A DNA stretch of 43,610 nt, from contig JAGWNF010000022.1 of assembly GCA_028871455.1 (NCBI GenBank), positions 1 through 43,610 of the forward strand. The letters are read 5' to 3'. The DNA comes from Alphaproteobacteria bacterium. Its GTDB lineage: Bacteria > Pseudomonadota > Alphaproteobacteria > ATCC43930 > CGMCC-115725. The first letter of the stretch is position 1, and each line of letters begins with the position of its first letter. Below, piece after piece: positions 16,315 through 25,363 of this stretch. The position numbers and the translations under genes were made by a program. A model generated the notes under the pieces. It was not told the DNA's origin, did not search any database, and saw only the letters and a program-made list of their open reading frames with translations.

Positions 16315-16515
16315 TCAGCAGCAACCCTTGAACCGGCCTTTTTCGCAGGCATAACGCGCGTTCTGACGTTCGCGGTAAAATTCCTCGTAAGTCATGATCG
16401 GCTCGCCGGGGTGGTGCGCCTTGCGGTGCTCCACATAGTTGTCGTAATCGGGAATGCCGACCATGAGGCGGGCGGCTTTCACCGCCCAACCCCATGCCGT
16501 CCTCGTCTTAGTCAT
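16315..16515 (-). CDS. ybdD: YbdD/YjiX-family small protein
   Basis: This 66-residue protein has the family core MVGIPDYDNYVEHRKAHHPG followed by EPIMTYEEFYRERQNARY and a C-terminal KGRFKGCC. YbdD/YjiX proteins are nearly always encoded just after a CstA/BtsT transporter, as here. The family is thought to be needed for pyruvate uptake by these transporters. The ATG at 16515 overlaps the end of cstA by 8 nt (GATGACTAA), so it is translationally coupled and shares the transporter's expression. Confidence 0.92.
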   Translation of the reverse strand: MTKTRTAWGWAVKAARLMVGIPDYDNYVEHRKAHHPGEPIMTYEEFYRERQNARYACEKGRFKGCC

Positions 16516-18568
16516 CGCCTGCCACTGCCGCCGGACCGCCAATCTCGATGGCGGTCGCCTTCGGCGTGCCGCGCGCCTTGCGGATGTCGATGACTGCATA
16601 GATCACCATCAGCACCACGATTGCCACCGCGGCCGCGGCGAGGATCGCGTCGAGATAGTCGTTGAAAATGACGCGGCTCATGGTTTCGAGCGACTTGGCG
16701 GGGGCCAGGATCTGGTTGGCCGCCAGGGCGTTGCCGAACTTCACCGCGTGGCTGATGAAGCCGATCTTCGGATCCGGATCGAAAACCTTCTCCAGCCCCG
16801 CAGTGACCGTGCAGATGACCAGCCACGTCGCCGGCACGATGGTCACCCAGGCGAAGCGCTCGCGCTTCATCTTGAACAGCACCACCGTGCAGAGGATAAG
16901 CGCGATCGCCGCCAACATCTGGTTGGTGGCGCCGAAGAGCGGCCACATCGTCCAGATACCGCCATAGGGATCGGTCACGCCGGCGTAGAGGAGATAGCCC
17001 CACAGCACGCAAGAGGCCGCCGAGCCGATGACGTTGTTGCCCCACGACTTCGTCTCCCTGAAAGCAGGAACGGCGTTGCCGACGAGATCCTGGATCATAA
17101 AGCGAAGGACGCGGGTTCCGGCGTCGACCGTCGTCAGGATGAACAGCGCCTCGAACAGGATGGCGAAGTGGTACCAGATGCCCATCATCTCGCGACCGCC
17201 AAGGAAGCTCGAGAAGATGGTCGCCATGCCGACCGCCAGCGTCGGCGCGCCGCCCGTTCGGGACAGGATGGAGATCTCGCCGACGTCTTTCGCGACCTGG
17301 TTAAGCATGTCGGGCGTGACGGTGAAGCCCCACGACGACACCACATGGGCGGCGCTCGCCGCCGTGGTGCCGATCAGGCCCGCGCTGCTGTTCATGGCGA
17401 AATAGACGCCGGGATGGATCACCGACGCGCCGATCATCGCCATGATCGCCACGAAAGCCTCGGTCAACATGCCGCCATAGCCGATGAAGGCGATTTGCCG
17501 CTCGTTCTCCACCATCTTCGGCGTGGTACCGGACGAGATGAGCGAGTGCCAGCCGGACACGGCGCCGCAGGCGATCGTGATGAACAGGAACGGGAACAAG
17601 CTGCCCGCCCAGACCGGACCGGTGCCGTCGACATACTTGGTGAAGGACGGCATCTGCAGCTCGGGACGGGCAATGATGACGCCGACGCCGAGGAGCACGA
17701 GGGCGCCGACCTTCAGGAAGGTCGACAGGTAATCGCGCGGCGCGAGCAACAGCCACACCGGCAGCACCGAGGCGACGAAACCGTAGCCGATGATGATCAT
17801 CGCCAACGTCGTCGGCGACAGGTTGAAATAGACTGCCAGCGACGGCGTGTCGGCGACGGTCTTGCCGTAGACCAGCGCCGCGAGGAGCAACACGGCGCCG
17901 ATGATCGACATCTCGGCGATGCGCCCCACCCGGACGAACCGGTTGTAGAGACCCATGATGAAGGCGATCGGCACGGTGCAGAACACCGTGAAGGTGCCCC
18001 ACGGGCTGCCGAACAGCGCCTTCACCACGACGAGCGCCAGCACCGCCAGGATGATGACGCAGATCAGGAGCACGCCGATGCCGGCGATGGTGCCGGCGAC
18101 GGGTCCCATCTCGGCGCGGATCATGTCGCCGAGCGAGCGACCGTCGCGCCGCGTCGACAGGAACAGCACGGTCATGTCCTGGACCGCGCCGGCGAAGACG
18201 ACACCGGCCAGAATCCAGAGCGTGCCCGGCAGATAGCCCATCTGTGCCGCGAGCACCGGGCCGACCAACGGTCCGGCGCCGGCAATGGCCGCGAAATGGT
18301 GGCCATAGAGCACGTACTGATTGGTCGGGACGTAGTCGAGACCGTCGTTGCGCCGATAGGCCGGCGTCTGCCGCGCCGCGTTGGCGCCGAGCACCTTGTT
18401 GGCGATCCACAGGCCGTAGAAGCGGAATGAGATAAAGAAGATGCACACCGCCGCGGTCAGCAGCCAGGCGGCATTGACGGGCTCGCCGCGCGTCAGCGCG
18501 ACGATTCCGAACGAAATCGCGCCCAGCACCACGATTGCTGCCCACAAAAACTTTTTCGAAATGGACAT
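16508..18568 (-). CDS. cstA: CstA-family pyruvate/peptide transporter
   Basis: This 686-residue polytopic inner-membrane protein of the CstA/BtsT family has many hydrophobic segments from residue 8 onward. Family signatures include GHHFAAIAGAGPLVGPVLAA (about 90-110), LFGATNQMLAAIALIL (about 545-560) and SSGTTPKMVENE. CstA was first described as a carbon-starvation peptide permease; family members CstA and BtsT import pyruvate. With pyruvate dehydrogenase and PFOR genes directly downstream, pyruvate is the likely substrate here. The start has AGGAG at 6-nt spacing. It is the first gene of the cluster, with an FNR-type promoter about 50-100 bp upstream. The length fits the family and the frame is intact. 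Confidence 0.94.
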   Translation of the reverse strand: MSISKKFLWAAIVVLGAISFGIVALTRGEPVNAAWLLTAAVCIFFISFRFYGLWIANKVLGANAARQTPAYRRNDGLDYVPTNQYVLYGHHFAAIAGAGPLVGPVLAAQMGYLPGTLWILAGVVFAGAVQDMTVLFLSTRRDGRSLGDMIRAEMGPVAGTIAGIGVLLICVIILAVLALVVVKALFGSPWGTFTVFCTVPIAFIMGLYNRFVRVGRIAEMSIIGAVLLLAALVYGKTVADTPSLAVYFNLSPTTLAMIIIGYGFVASVLPVWLLLAPRDYLSTFLKVGALVLLGVGVIIARPELQMPSFTKYVDGTGPVWAGSLFPFLFITIACGAVSGWHSLISSGTTPKMVENERQIAFIGYGGMLTEAFVAIMAMIGASVIHPGVYFAMNSSAGLIGTTAASAAHVVSSWGFTVTPDMLNQVAKDVGEISILSRTGGAPTLAVGMATIFSSFLGGREMMGIWYHFAILFEALFILTTVDAGTRVLRFMIQDLVGNAVPAFRETKSWGNNVIGSAASCVLWGYLLYAGVTDPYGGIWTMWPLFGATNQMLAAIALILCTVVLFKMKRERFAWVTIVPATWLVICTVTAGLEKVFDPDPKIGFISHAVKFGNALAANQILAPAKSLETMSRVIFNDYLDAILAAAAVAIVVLMVIYAVIDIRKARGTPKATAIEIGGPAAVAGDD

Positions 18569-18624
18569 GGCTTGCTCCTGGATCTGCGGTGAGATCGTCG
18601 CCGTGGCTTTCCAACTTTTACGAA

Positions 18625-18666
18625 AGGTTAAGTGCCACGATCCGCAGCAGCTTTGATTCAGATCAA
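18625..18666 (-). promoter_or_regulatory. FNR/FixK-type class II promoter of the cstA-nifJ cluster
   Basis: TTGATCTGAATCAA on the minus strand (18653-18666) is a perfect TTGAT-N4-ATCAA box for FNR/FixK/ANR regulators. Exactly 22 bp downstream is TAACCT (18625-18630), a usable -10, which puts the box centre at about -41.5 as in class II activation. Transcription would start near 18618, giving a leader of about 50 nt to the cstA ATG. This predicts induction when oxygen is low. Confidence 0.75.
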
Positions 18667-18809
18667 GCCACGTTTGCTTGCGAACACTTCAATTCATCCA
18701 GTTTTTGCAGTGCGGTGACAGTGGCACGTCAGAACTGATTCCGGCGGTCCAGCCGGTGGCGCACCGCAACGCGCCAGGCACCGGCCGCGACTAGGTGCAC
18801 GCCATTGAA

Positions 18810-18829
18810 CCGCTTGTAACTGCAAGCGG
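18810..18829 (-). terminator. Weak hairpin after the 85-residue membrane protein gene
   Basis: CCGCTTG-N6-CAAGCGG is a perfect 7-bp stem that begins 24 bp downstream of the stop at 18854. Only TTCAAT follows on the minus strand, so it is a weak intrinsic terminator at best. It would separate this gene from the FNR-controlled cluster. The rest of the region between 18667 and 18853 shows nothing else I can support. Confidence 0.4.
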
Positions 18830-18853
18830 CGCCGAGGGGTGGCCGCCCACTGA

Positions 18854-19111
18854 CTAGACGCCGGCCGGCGGCGGCTCCGGATAGTGGCCGACGACGAGCC
18901 AGGAATAGACAGCGAAAATCGCGGTTGCGACACCGAGGCCCGAGAAAAAACCGTGCAGGAACTCGGACAGGATCAGCGGCGCGACCAGCAACGTTCCGAG
19001 CATGCAGACGGTCAGATAGACGATCCGGAGCGCAGCGGCCTTCCAGCCGTGCCACTCGACATCGTCCCAATTCCCGGTCAACCAGCGATGCCAACGATGC
19101 TTCCACGGCAT
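18854..19111 (-). CDS. Small membrane protein of unknown function
   Basis: This 85-residue protein starts MPWKHRWHRWLTGNWDDVEW, a Trp/His-rich N-terminus, then two hydrophobic helices (IVYLTVCMLGTLLVAPLIL at about 31-49 and VATAIFAVYSWLVVG at about 61-75), and ends in a proline-rich tail (HYPEPPPAGV). GGGGAG lies 6 nt upstream of the ATG, supporting the start. It is divergent from the HdeD-like gene, sharing a 178-bp intergenic region. I do not recognise a named family, and the function is unknown. Confidence 0.7.
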   Translation of the reverse strand: MPWKHRWHRWLTGNWDDVEWHGWKAAALRIVYLTVCMLGTLLVAPLILSEFLHGFFSGLGVATAIFAVYSWLVVGHYPEPPPAGV

Positions 19112-19289
19112 GGTCCGCTCCCCGCTTTTCCGCCCAAACGCCGGCGCCAGCTTTGCACCGGCGCAAGGCCGGGGGCAATTGGCGCATCCAAATCAGCCAG
19201 CAGCGAGGCCGGCGCCGCACGAACCGGCGTGTCCACTGCACGTTGAATAGCTACCACGGGCGCGCTAACAGTAGCGGAGGAGGACGGCG

Positions 19290-19847
19290 ATGACACTGAC
19301 GAATCCGCCTCGCCTGCGGCGCGCGCATTGGGTTGCCTATCTGATCGAGGGAATTGTCCTGATGATCCTCGGCGCGGCTGCGATCTTCGTGCCAACGCTG
19401 GCGACCCTGGCGATCGCGATCTTCCTCGGCTGGCTGTTCCTCATCAGCGGCGTCCTCGGCATCGTCACGACATTCTGGTTGCGCCGAGCACCTGGTTTCT
19501 GGTGGTCGCTGCTGTCCGCCATCCTCGGCATCGTCGTCGGCATCCTCCTGATCGGCTGGCCGGTCAGCGGTGCGATCTCCCTCACTCTGGTGCTGACCGC
19601 CTTCTTCGTTATCGAGGGCGTTCTTTCGATCCTGTTCGCGCTCGAGCACCGGCGGGCGCTGTCGGGACGCTGGGGCTGGCTCGTGCTGAACGGCGTGATC
19701 GACCTGTTCCTCGCCGCGGTGATCATCGCCGGCCTGCCCGGCACCGCCGTCTGGGTGCTCGGCCTGTTCGTCGGCATCGACTTGGTCTTCGGCGGCTTGG
19801 CGCTGATCACGATGGCGCTTCACGCCCGCGAGAACGCGCCGGCCTGA
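19290..19847 (+). CDS. HdeD-family (DUF308) membrane protein
   Basis: This 185-residue protein has six predicted membrane helices arranged as repeated hairpins: VAYLIEGIVLMILGAAAIFV, FLGWLFLISGVLGIV, WWSLLSAILGIVVGILLI, ISLTLVLTAFFVIEGVLSIL, WLVLNGVIDLFLAAVII, VWVLGLFVGIDLVFGGLALI. The W..LL.GI..I..GI pattern is typical of HdeD/DUF308 proteins; E. coli HdeD is linked to acid resistance at high cell density. The ribosome-binding site GGAGGAGG precedes the ATG. A promoter-like TTGAAT-N17-TAACAG lies at 19243-19271 but leaves a very short leader. The role in this organism is unknown. Confidence 0.88.
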   Translation: MTLTNPPRLRRAHWVAYLIEGIVLMILGAAAIFVPTLATLAIAIFLGWLFLISGVLGIVTTFWLRRAPGFWWSLLSAILGIVVGILLIGWPVSGAISLTLVLTAFFVIEGVLSILFALEHRRALSGRWGWLVLNGVIDLFLAAVIIAGLPGTAVWVLGLFVGIDLVFGGLALITMALHARENAPA

Positions 19848-19877
19848 GGCCGCGCGCGCAGGCGGTCCAGTCGCCGC

Positions 19878-20126
19878 TTAGCGGGCAACGACCGCCGTCT
19901 TCTGCCGGTCGTGAGCGCGGACTTTTTCGATCGCTTTCAGAACCCGCGGATCGAGGCCGGCCTCGCCGCTTTGTTCGATATGCACGACGATCGCGCGACG
20001 CATGCGCGGGTCCCAGAACTTGAGCAGATGATCGGCGATGCTGTCGACCGCCTGGTCGGCGGGCTGGTGAGCGAAGAATTTGCCGATCTGGTTGGCCATA
20101 TAGGCCAGCTTTGCGTCATGCGACAT
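19878..20126 (-). CDS. fdsD: Formate dehydrogenase delta subunit
   Basis: This 82-residue protein starts MSHDAKLAYMANQIGKFFAH and contains QPADQAVDSIADHLLKFWDPRMRR. The pattern 'l..ManqIg.ff...p...a...ia.Hl..fWdPrMr..i' is that of FdsD, the small subunit of soluble NAD-dependent formate dehydrogenases. In characterised systems it is needed for an active complex. The ATG lies inside the end of fdhD (11-nt overlap), so it is translationally coupled. It is the last gene of the operon and has the usual length. Confidence 0.93.
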   Translation of the reverse strand: MSHDAKLAYMANQIGKFFAHQPADQAVDSIADHLLKFWDPRMRRAIVVHIEQSGEAGLDPRVLKAIEKVRAHDRQKTAVVAR

Positions 20127-20946
20127 ATTCCACCGCCTCCCCGATGATGCGGTCGCCATGCGTGAAGACCTCGAAACCATCGGCGCGCACGATCGCGGCC
20201 AACGTGATTCCGGCTTGCTCGGCGACACGCACCGCCAGCGCGGTCGGCGCCGAAACCGCGGCGACAACCGGCGCGCCCAGCATCGCTGCCTTCTGGATGA
20301 GCTCGACGGATACCCGGCTGGTCAGCAGCACCGCGCCGCGGCCGGCTTTGGCGCCGCTGCGCGCCAGCGCGCCGGCGAGCTTGTCGAGCGCATTGTGCCG
20401 GCCGACGTCTTCGCGCAAGGCGACGATGCCGCGGCCCGGCTCCCAATAGGCCGCGGCATGGACCGCGCGCGTCTGGCGGTTGAGGCGCTGACCCGCCGGC
20501 AGGGCGTTGACGGCCGCGGCCAGGGCCTCAGCCGAGACCCGCAAGTCGGACACCACTTCGCGCGGCGGCCGCATCGCTTCGGCCAGGCTGTCGACGCCGC
20601 ATAGGCCGCAGCCGGTCGGACCGGCGAGATAGCGGCGGCGCGCGGTGAAGGAATCGGCGCGCTCCACGGCGAGCTCCATCCGCACATCGATGCCGTCGTC
20701 GCTGGGTGCGATTTCGATGTCGTGGATCTCGCCGGCGCGCGCAATGATGCCTTCGGACAGGCTGAAGCCGACGCCGAAATCCTCGAAATCCGCCGGCGTC
20801 GCCATCATCACGGCGTGCGTGACGCGGTTATAGGTGAGCGCGACGGCGGTTTCCCCGGGAATGGTACGCTCGCCCGCCGCGGCGTTGCCGCCACGCCAAG
20901 CGATCCGTTGCATCCGTTCGACCGGGTTGAAGCCGTCCATGCTCAT
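20116..20946 (-). CDS. fdhD: Formate dehydrogenase accessory sulfurtransferase FdhD/FdsC
   Basis: This 276-residue FdhD-family protein has the conserved cysteine motif TGCGLCGVDSL (about residues 111-121), LREDVGRHNALDKL (about 173-186) and the nucleotide-sugar-like binding end TSRVSVELIQKAAMLGAPVV. FdhD transfers sulfur to the molybdenum cofactor so that formate dehydrogenase becomes active, and binds the bis-MGD cofactor. Its start (ATG at 20946) overlaps the fdsA stop (ATGA), and an alternative in-frame ATG lies at 20940. The placement between fdsA and fdsD is the standard fdsGBACD order. Confidence 0.94.
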   Translation of the reverse strand: MSMDGFNPVERMQRIAWRGGNAAAGERTIPGETAVALTYNRVTHAVMMATPADFEDFGVGFSLSEGIIARAGEIHDIEIAPSDDGIDVRMELAVERADSFTARRRYLAGPTGCGLCGVDSLAEAMRPPREVVSDLRVSAEALAAAVNALPAGQRLNRQTRAVHAAAYWEPGRGIVALREDVGRHNALDKLAGALARSGAKAGRGAVLLTSRVSVELIQKAAMLGAPVVAAVSAPTALAVRVAEQAGITLAAIVRADGFEVFTHGDRIIGEAVEYVA

Positions 20947-23795
20947 TCGGCCGCGGTGGCCGGCACCTTGACGTCGATCCGGCGGCTCTTTTCCGCCATG
21001 TCGCGATAGCTTTCCTGCCACTCCGTCGGCCCGTTCGACGGCGAGATCTGCACCGCCGTGACCTTGTATTCGGGGCAGTTGGTCGCCCAGTCGGAGAAGT
21101 CGGTGGTGACGACGTTGGCCTGGGTGTCGGGGTGATGGAATGTGGTGTAGACCACGCCCGGCGCGACGCGCTCGGTGATCTTGGCGCGCAGCGTGGTTTC
21201 GCCCGAACGGCTCGCGAGCCGCACCCAGTCGCCGTCGCGCACGCCACGCTCTTCGGCGTCGTGCGGATGGATCTCGAGCCGGTCTTCCTCGTGCCATACC
21301 ACGTTGTCGGTTCGCCGCGTCTGCGCGCCGACGTTGTATTGGCTGAGGATGCGGCCGGTGGTCAGCAGCAGCGGGAAACGCGGTCCGACCTTTTCGTCCG
21401 TCGGCACGTATTCGGTGACGACGAAATTGCCCTTGCCGCGCACGAAGCCGCCGACATGCATGATCGGCGTGCCAGCCGGCGCCTTGGCGTTGCACGGCCA
21501 TTGCAGCGAACCGACCTCGTCCAGCTTCTTGAACGAGACGCCGGTGAAGGTCGGCGTCAGCCGGGCGATCTCGTCCATGATCTCGGACGGATGGTCGTAA
21601 TGCATGGGAACGCCCATCGCCTGGGCAATAGCGAGCGTAATCTCCCAGTCCGCCATGCCGGCTTTGGGCGGCATCACCTTGCGGACGCGGCCGATGCGAC
21701 GCTCGGCGTTGGTGAAGGTGCCATCCTTTTCAAGGAACGTCGACCCGGGCAGGAAGACATGCGCGAAATTCGCGGTCTCGTTGAGGAACAGGTCCTGCAC
21801 CACGATGCATTCCATCGCCGCAAGGCCCGACGTGACGTGTTTGGTGTCGGGATCGGACTGGACGATGTCCTCGCCCTGGACGTAGAGGCCCTTGAAGGTG
21901 CCGTCGACCGCGGCGTCGAACATGTTGGGAATGCGCAGGCCGGGCTCGGATTCGAGATGGACGCCCCACGCCGCCTCGAACAGTGCCCGCGTTGCGCCAT
22001 CCGAGATGTGGCGATAGCCCGGCAGCTCGTGCGGGAACGAACCCATGTCGCACGAGCCCTGGACGTTGTTCTGGCCGCGCAGCGGATTCACGCCGACGCC
22101 GCGCCGGCCGATATTGCCGGTTGCCATGGCGAGGTTCGCCATCCCCATGACAGCCGTCGTGCCCTGGCTGTGCTCGGTGACGCCGAGGCCATAATAGATC
22201 GCAGCCTTGCCGCCGGTGGCGTAGAGCCGCGCTGCCGCGTGGACGGTTTCCGCCGGCACGCCGGTGACGGACGCGACCGCCTCGGGCGCGTTCTCCGCCT
22301 TGGCGACGAAGTGCTCCCATTCGGCGAAGCTGCGCGCGTCGCCGCGTTCCCGCACGAAGTCCCGGTTGACCAGCCCTTCGGTGACGATCACATGCGCCAG
22401 GGCGTTGAGCATCGCGACGTTGGTGCCGGGCCTGAGCGGCAAGTGGTAATCGGTCTTGATGTGTGGCGAGCGCACCAGATCGGTGCGGCGGGGATCGATC
22501 ACGATCAGCCGCGCGCCAGCGCGCAGCCGCCGCTTCATCTGCGAGGCAAAGACCGGATGCGCGTCGGTCGGATTGGCGCCGATCACCAGCATTACGTCGG
22601 CCTCTTCGACCGAGTCGAAATCCTGCGTGCCGGCCGAAGTGCCAAGCGTAGTCTTGAGGCCGTAGCCGGTCGGCGAATGGCAGACGCGGGCGCAGGTATC
22701 GACGTTGTTGTTGCCGAACACGCCGCGCACCAGCTTCTGCACCAGATAGGTCTCTTCGTTGGTGCAGCGCGACGACGTGATTCCGCCGATCGAACCGCGG
22801 CCGTATGTCGCCTGAATGCGCTTGAATTCCGAGGCGACGCGACCGAGCGCTTCCTCCCACGACACTTCGCGCCAGGGATCGGTGATCTTCTCGCGCACCA
22901 TCGGCTTCAGGATGCGATCGCGATGCGTCGCATAACCCCAGGCGAAGCGGCCCTTGACGCAGGAGTGGCCGTGATTGGCCTTGCCGTCCTTGTACGGCAC
23001 CATGCGGATGACCTCGCCGCCGCGCATCTCCGCCTTGAAGCTGCAGCCGACGCCGCAATAGGCACAGGTGGTGACCACCGAATGCTCGGGCTGTCCCGCT
23101 TCGATCAGCGACTTTTCCATCAGGGTCGCGGTCGGACAGGCCTGGACGCAGGCGCCGCAGGAGACGCATTCGGAATCCAGAAACGATTCGGCCATGCCGG
23201 CGGCGATCGTCGATTCGAAACCGCGGCCGTCGACCGTCAACGCGAAGGTACCCTGCACCTCTTCGCAGGCGCGGACACAGCGCGAGCACACGATGCATTT
23301 CGCCGGATCGAAGGTGAAATACGGATTGGATTCGTCCTTCGCGGCGGCTAGGTGATTCTCGCCGGCATAGCCGTAGCGCACCTCGCGCAAGCCAACCGCG
23401 CCCGCCATGTCCTGCAGCTCGCAATTTCCGTTGGCCGAGCAGGTCAGACAATCGAGCGGATGGTCGGATATATAAAGCTCCATCACGTTGCGCCGGAGCC
23501 GCGCCAGGCGGTCGTTCTGGGTCGTCACCACCATGCCGGCGGCGACCGGCGTGGTGCACGAGGCCGGCGTGCCGGCGCGGCCTTCAATCTCGACCAGGCA
23601 TAGCCGGCAGGAGCCGAACGCGGCGAGCGAATCCGTGGCGCAGAGTTTCGGCACCTGGACGCCGAGCGTCATCGCCGCGCGCATGATCGAGGTGCCTTCC
23701 GGCACCGTGACGCCGAAGCCGTCGATGGTCAGCGTGACGGTCTTATCGCTCTTGGCGGCCGGCGTGCCGTAATCGGTTTCCTTGATCAGCTCCAT
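20943..23795 (-). CDS. fdsA: NAD-dependent formate dehydrogenase alpha subunit
   Basis: This is a 950-residue catalytic subunit. The N-terminal part resembles NuoG, with a [2Fe-2S] domain (FGSCRLCLVEIEGRAGTPAS at about 60-80), a His-ligated [4Fe-4S] cluster (HPLDCLTCSANGNCEL at about 109-124) and two further clusters (CIVCSRCVRACEEV at about 168; CVSCGACVQACPTA at about 210). The molybdopterin part begins with another [4Fe-4S] motif (CAYCGVGCSF at about 245). The Mo ligand cysteine is in CARVCHSPTGYG (about 370-375); the codon is TGC, so it is not a selenocysteine enzyme. It oxidises formate to CO2, passing electrons to FdsB, and such enzymes can also reduce CO2. GGAGGG precedes the ATG at 23795. 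Confidence 0.95.
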   Translation of the reverse strand: MELIKETDYGTPAAKSDKTVTLTIDGFGVTVPEGTSIMRAAMTLGVQVPKLCATDSLAAFGSCRLCLVEIEGRAGTPASCTTPVAAGMVVTTQNDRLARLRRNVMELYISDHPLDCLTCSANGNCELQDMAGAVGLREVRYGYAGENHLAAAKDESNPYFTFDPAKCIVCSRCVRACEEVQGTFALTVDGRGFESTIAAGMAESFLDSECVSCGACVQACPTATLMEKSLIEAGQPEHSVVTTCAYCGVGCSFKAEMRGGEVIRMVPYKDGKANHGHSCVKGRFAWGYATHRDRILKPMVREKITDPWREVSWEEALGRVASEFKRIQATYGRGSIGGITSSRCTNEETYLVQKLVRGVFGNNNVDTCARVCHSPTGYGLKTTLGTSAGTQDFDSVEEADVMLVIGANPTDAHPVFASQMKRRLRAGARLIVIDPRRTDLVRSPHIKTDYHLPLRPGTNVAMLNALAHVIVTEGLVNRDFVRERGDARSFAEWEHFVAKAENAPEAVASVTGVPAETVHAAARLYATGGKAAIYYGLGVTEHSQGTTAVMGMANLAMATGNIGRRGVGVNPLRGQNNVQGSCDMGSFPHELPGYRHISDGATRALFEAAWGVHLESEPGLRIPNMFDAAVDGTFKGLYVQGEDIVQSDPDTKHVTSGLAAMECIVVQDLFLNETANFAHVFLPGSTFLEKDGTFTNAERRIGRVRKVMPPKAGMADWEITLAIAQAMGVPMHYDHPSEIMDEIARLTPTFTGVSFKKLDEVGSLQWPCNAKAPAGTPIMHVGGFVRGKGNFVVTEYVPTDEKVGPRFPLLLTTGRILSQYNVGAQTRRTDNVVWHEEDRLEIHPHDAEERGVRDGDWVRLASRSGETTLRAKITERVAPGVVYTTFHHPDTQANVVTTDFSDWATNCPEYKVTAVQISPSNGPTEWQESYRDMAEKSRRIDVKVPATAAE

Positions 23796-23803
23796 AGGCC
23801 CTC

Positions 23804-25363
23804 CTACTCCGCGGCGGCGCGATCGGGCGCGGCGCCGAAGTCTTCGGGAAAGTGTTTGAGCGCGCTCAGCACGGGATAGGGCGTGAAGCCGCCCAGCGCA
23901 CAAAGCGAGCCGAGTTTCATGGTGGCGCAGAGCTCTTCGATCAGCGCCAGATTGGCGGCCTGATTCTCGCCGCGCACGATGCGGTCGATCACCTCGACGC
24001 CGCGGGTCGAGCCGATGCGGCACGGCGTGCATTTGCCACAGGATTCGATGGCGCAGAATTCCATGGCGAAGCGCGCCTGGCGCGCCATGTCGACGGTGTC
24101 GTCGAACACCACGATGCCGCCGTGGCCGATGAGACCGTCGCGCGCGGCGAAGGCCTCGTAGTCGAACGGCGTGTCGAACAGCGCCCGCGGGAAATAGGCG
24201 CCGAGCGGACCGCCGACCTGGACGGCGCGCACCGGCCGACCCGACGCGGTGCCGCCGCCGATGTCGTCGACCAGCTCGCCCAGCGTCACGCCGAAACCGG
24301 CCTCGAACAGACCGCCATACTTGACGTTGCCGGCGAGCTGGATCGGCATGGTGCCGCGCGAGCGACCCAAGCCGAAAGCGGCATAGGCGTCAGCGCCTTC
24401 AGCCAGAATGATCGGCACCGAGGCCAGCGAGATGACATTGTTGACCACGGTCGGCTGGCCGAACAAACCGTGATGCGCCGGCAGCGGCGGCTTGGCACGG
24501 ACCATGCCGCGCTTGCCTTCGAGGCTATCGAGCAGCGCAGTCTCCTCGCCGCAGACATAGGCGCCGGCGCCGACGCGGATCTCGATGTCGAATTCGTGCG
24601 CCGAGCCGGCGACGCGCGGACCGAGATAGCCCTCGGCGCCGGCGGCAGCGAGCGCGCGGCCGAAGGTCTCGACTGCGTGCGGATATTCCGACCGGATATA
24701 GATGAATCCCTTGGTCGCGCCGACGGCCATGCCGGCGATGGCCATGCCTTCGATCAGCACGAACGGATCGCCTTCCATGATCATGCGATCGGAGAAGGTG
24801 CCGGAATCGCCTTCGTCGGCGTTGCAGACGATGTATTTCTGCGGCGCCTGGGCTTGCGCCGTGGTGCGCCATTTGATGCCAGTCGGGAAGCCGGCGCCGC
24901 CGCGGCCGCGCAGGCCCGACCGCACAACCTCCTCGACGGTCGCGGCCGGACCGAGCGACAGCGCGCGCTCCAGGCCCTTGAAGCCGCCATGCGCACGATA
25001 ATCCGCGATCGACAGCCGATCGACGATGCCGCAGCGCGCGAAGGTCAGGCGCGTCTGGCGCTTGAGGTACGGGATTTCCTCGGGCTTGCCCAGCCGCAAC
25101 GCGTGGGGCTTGCCTTCGAGCACGCCGGCATCGAACAGCGCCTCGACGTCGGCGGATGTCACCGGCCCATAGGCGATGCGCGCGCCTTGCACGGCAACTT
25201 CGATCATCGGCTCGAGCCAGAACAGCCCGCGCGAGCCCGTGCGCACGATCTCGGCGTCGATGCCGCGCCGACACAGCGCCGCGGCGATGGCGCGCTCGAC
25301 CTCGTCTGCGCCGACCGCGAGCGCGCCAGCATCGCGCGGCACGAAAATCCGCGGCCGGCTCAC
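23804..25363 (-). CDS. fdsB: NAD-dependent formate dehydrogenase beta subunit
   Basis: This is a 519-residue NuoF-like diaphorase subunit. An N-terminal thioredoxin-like region (about 1-110) leads to the FMN/NADH site (GLRGRGGAGFPTGIKW at about 148-163; NADEGDSGTFSDR; GAGAYVCGEETALLDSLEG) and the C-terminal [4Fe-4S] motif ESCGKCTPCRIGSTRG (about 437-452). It takes electrons from FdsA and FdsG and reduces NAD+. The start is GTG at 25363, overlapping the fdsG stop (GTGA). It precedes fdsA by 8 nt. Confidence 0.94.
   Translation of the reverse strand: MSRPRIFVPRDAGALAVGADEVERAIAAALCRRGIDAEIVRTGSRGLFWLEPMIEVAVQGARIAYGPVTSADVEALFDAGVLEGKPHALRLGKPEEIPYLKRQTRLTFARCGIVDRLSIADYRAHGGFKGLERALSLGPAATVEEVVRSGLRGRGGAGFPTGIKWRTTAQAQAPQKYIVCNADEGDSGTFSDRMIMEGDPFVLIEGMAIAGMAVGATKGFIYIRSEYPHAVETFGRALAAAGAEGYLGPRVAGSAHEFDIEIRVGAGAYVCGEETALLDSLEGKRGMVRAKPPLPAHHGLFGQPTVVNNVISLASVPIILAEGADAYAAFGLGRSRGTMPIQLAGNVKYGGLFEAGFGVTLGELVDDIGGGTASGRPVRAVQVGGPLGAYFPRALFDTPFDYEAFAARDGLIGHGGIVVFDDTVDMARQARFAMEFCAIESCGKCTPCRIGSTRGVEVIDRIVRGENQAANLALIEELCATMKLGSLCALGGFTPYPVLSALKHFPEDFGAAPDRAAAE

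Noticed and set aside
16454-18430. Long plus-strand open frame opposite cstA
   Set aside because: Its translation is an extreme Arg/Asp/His-rich string, and the opposite strand is an unmistakable CstA.
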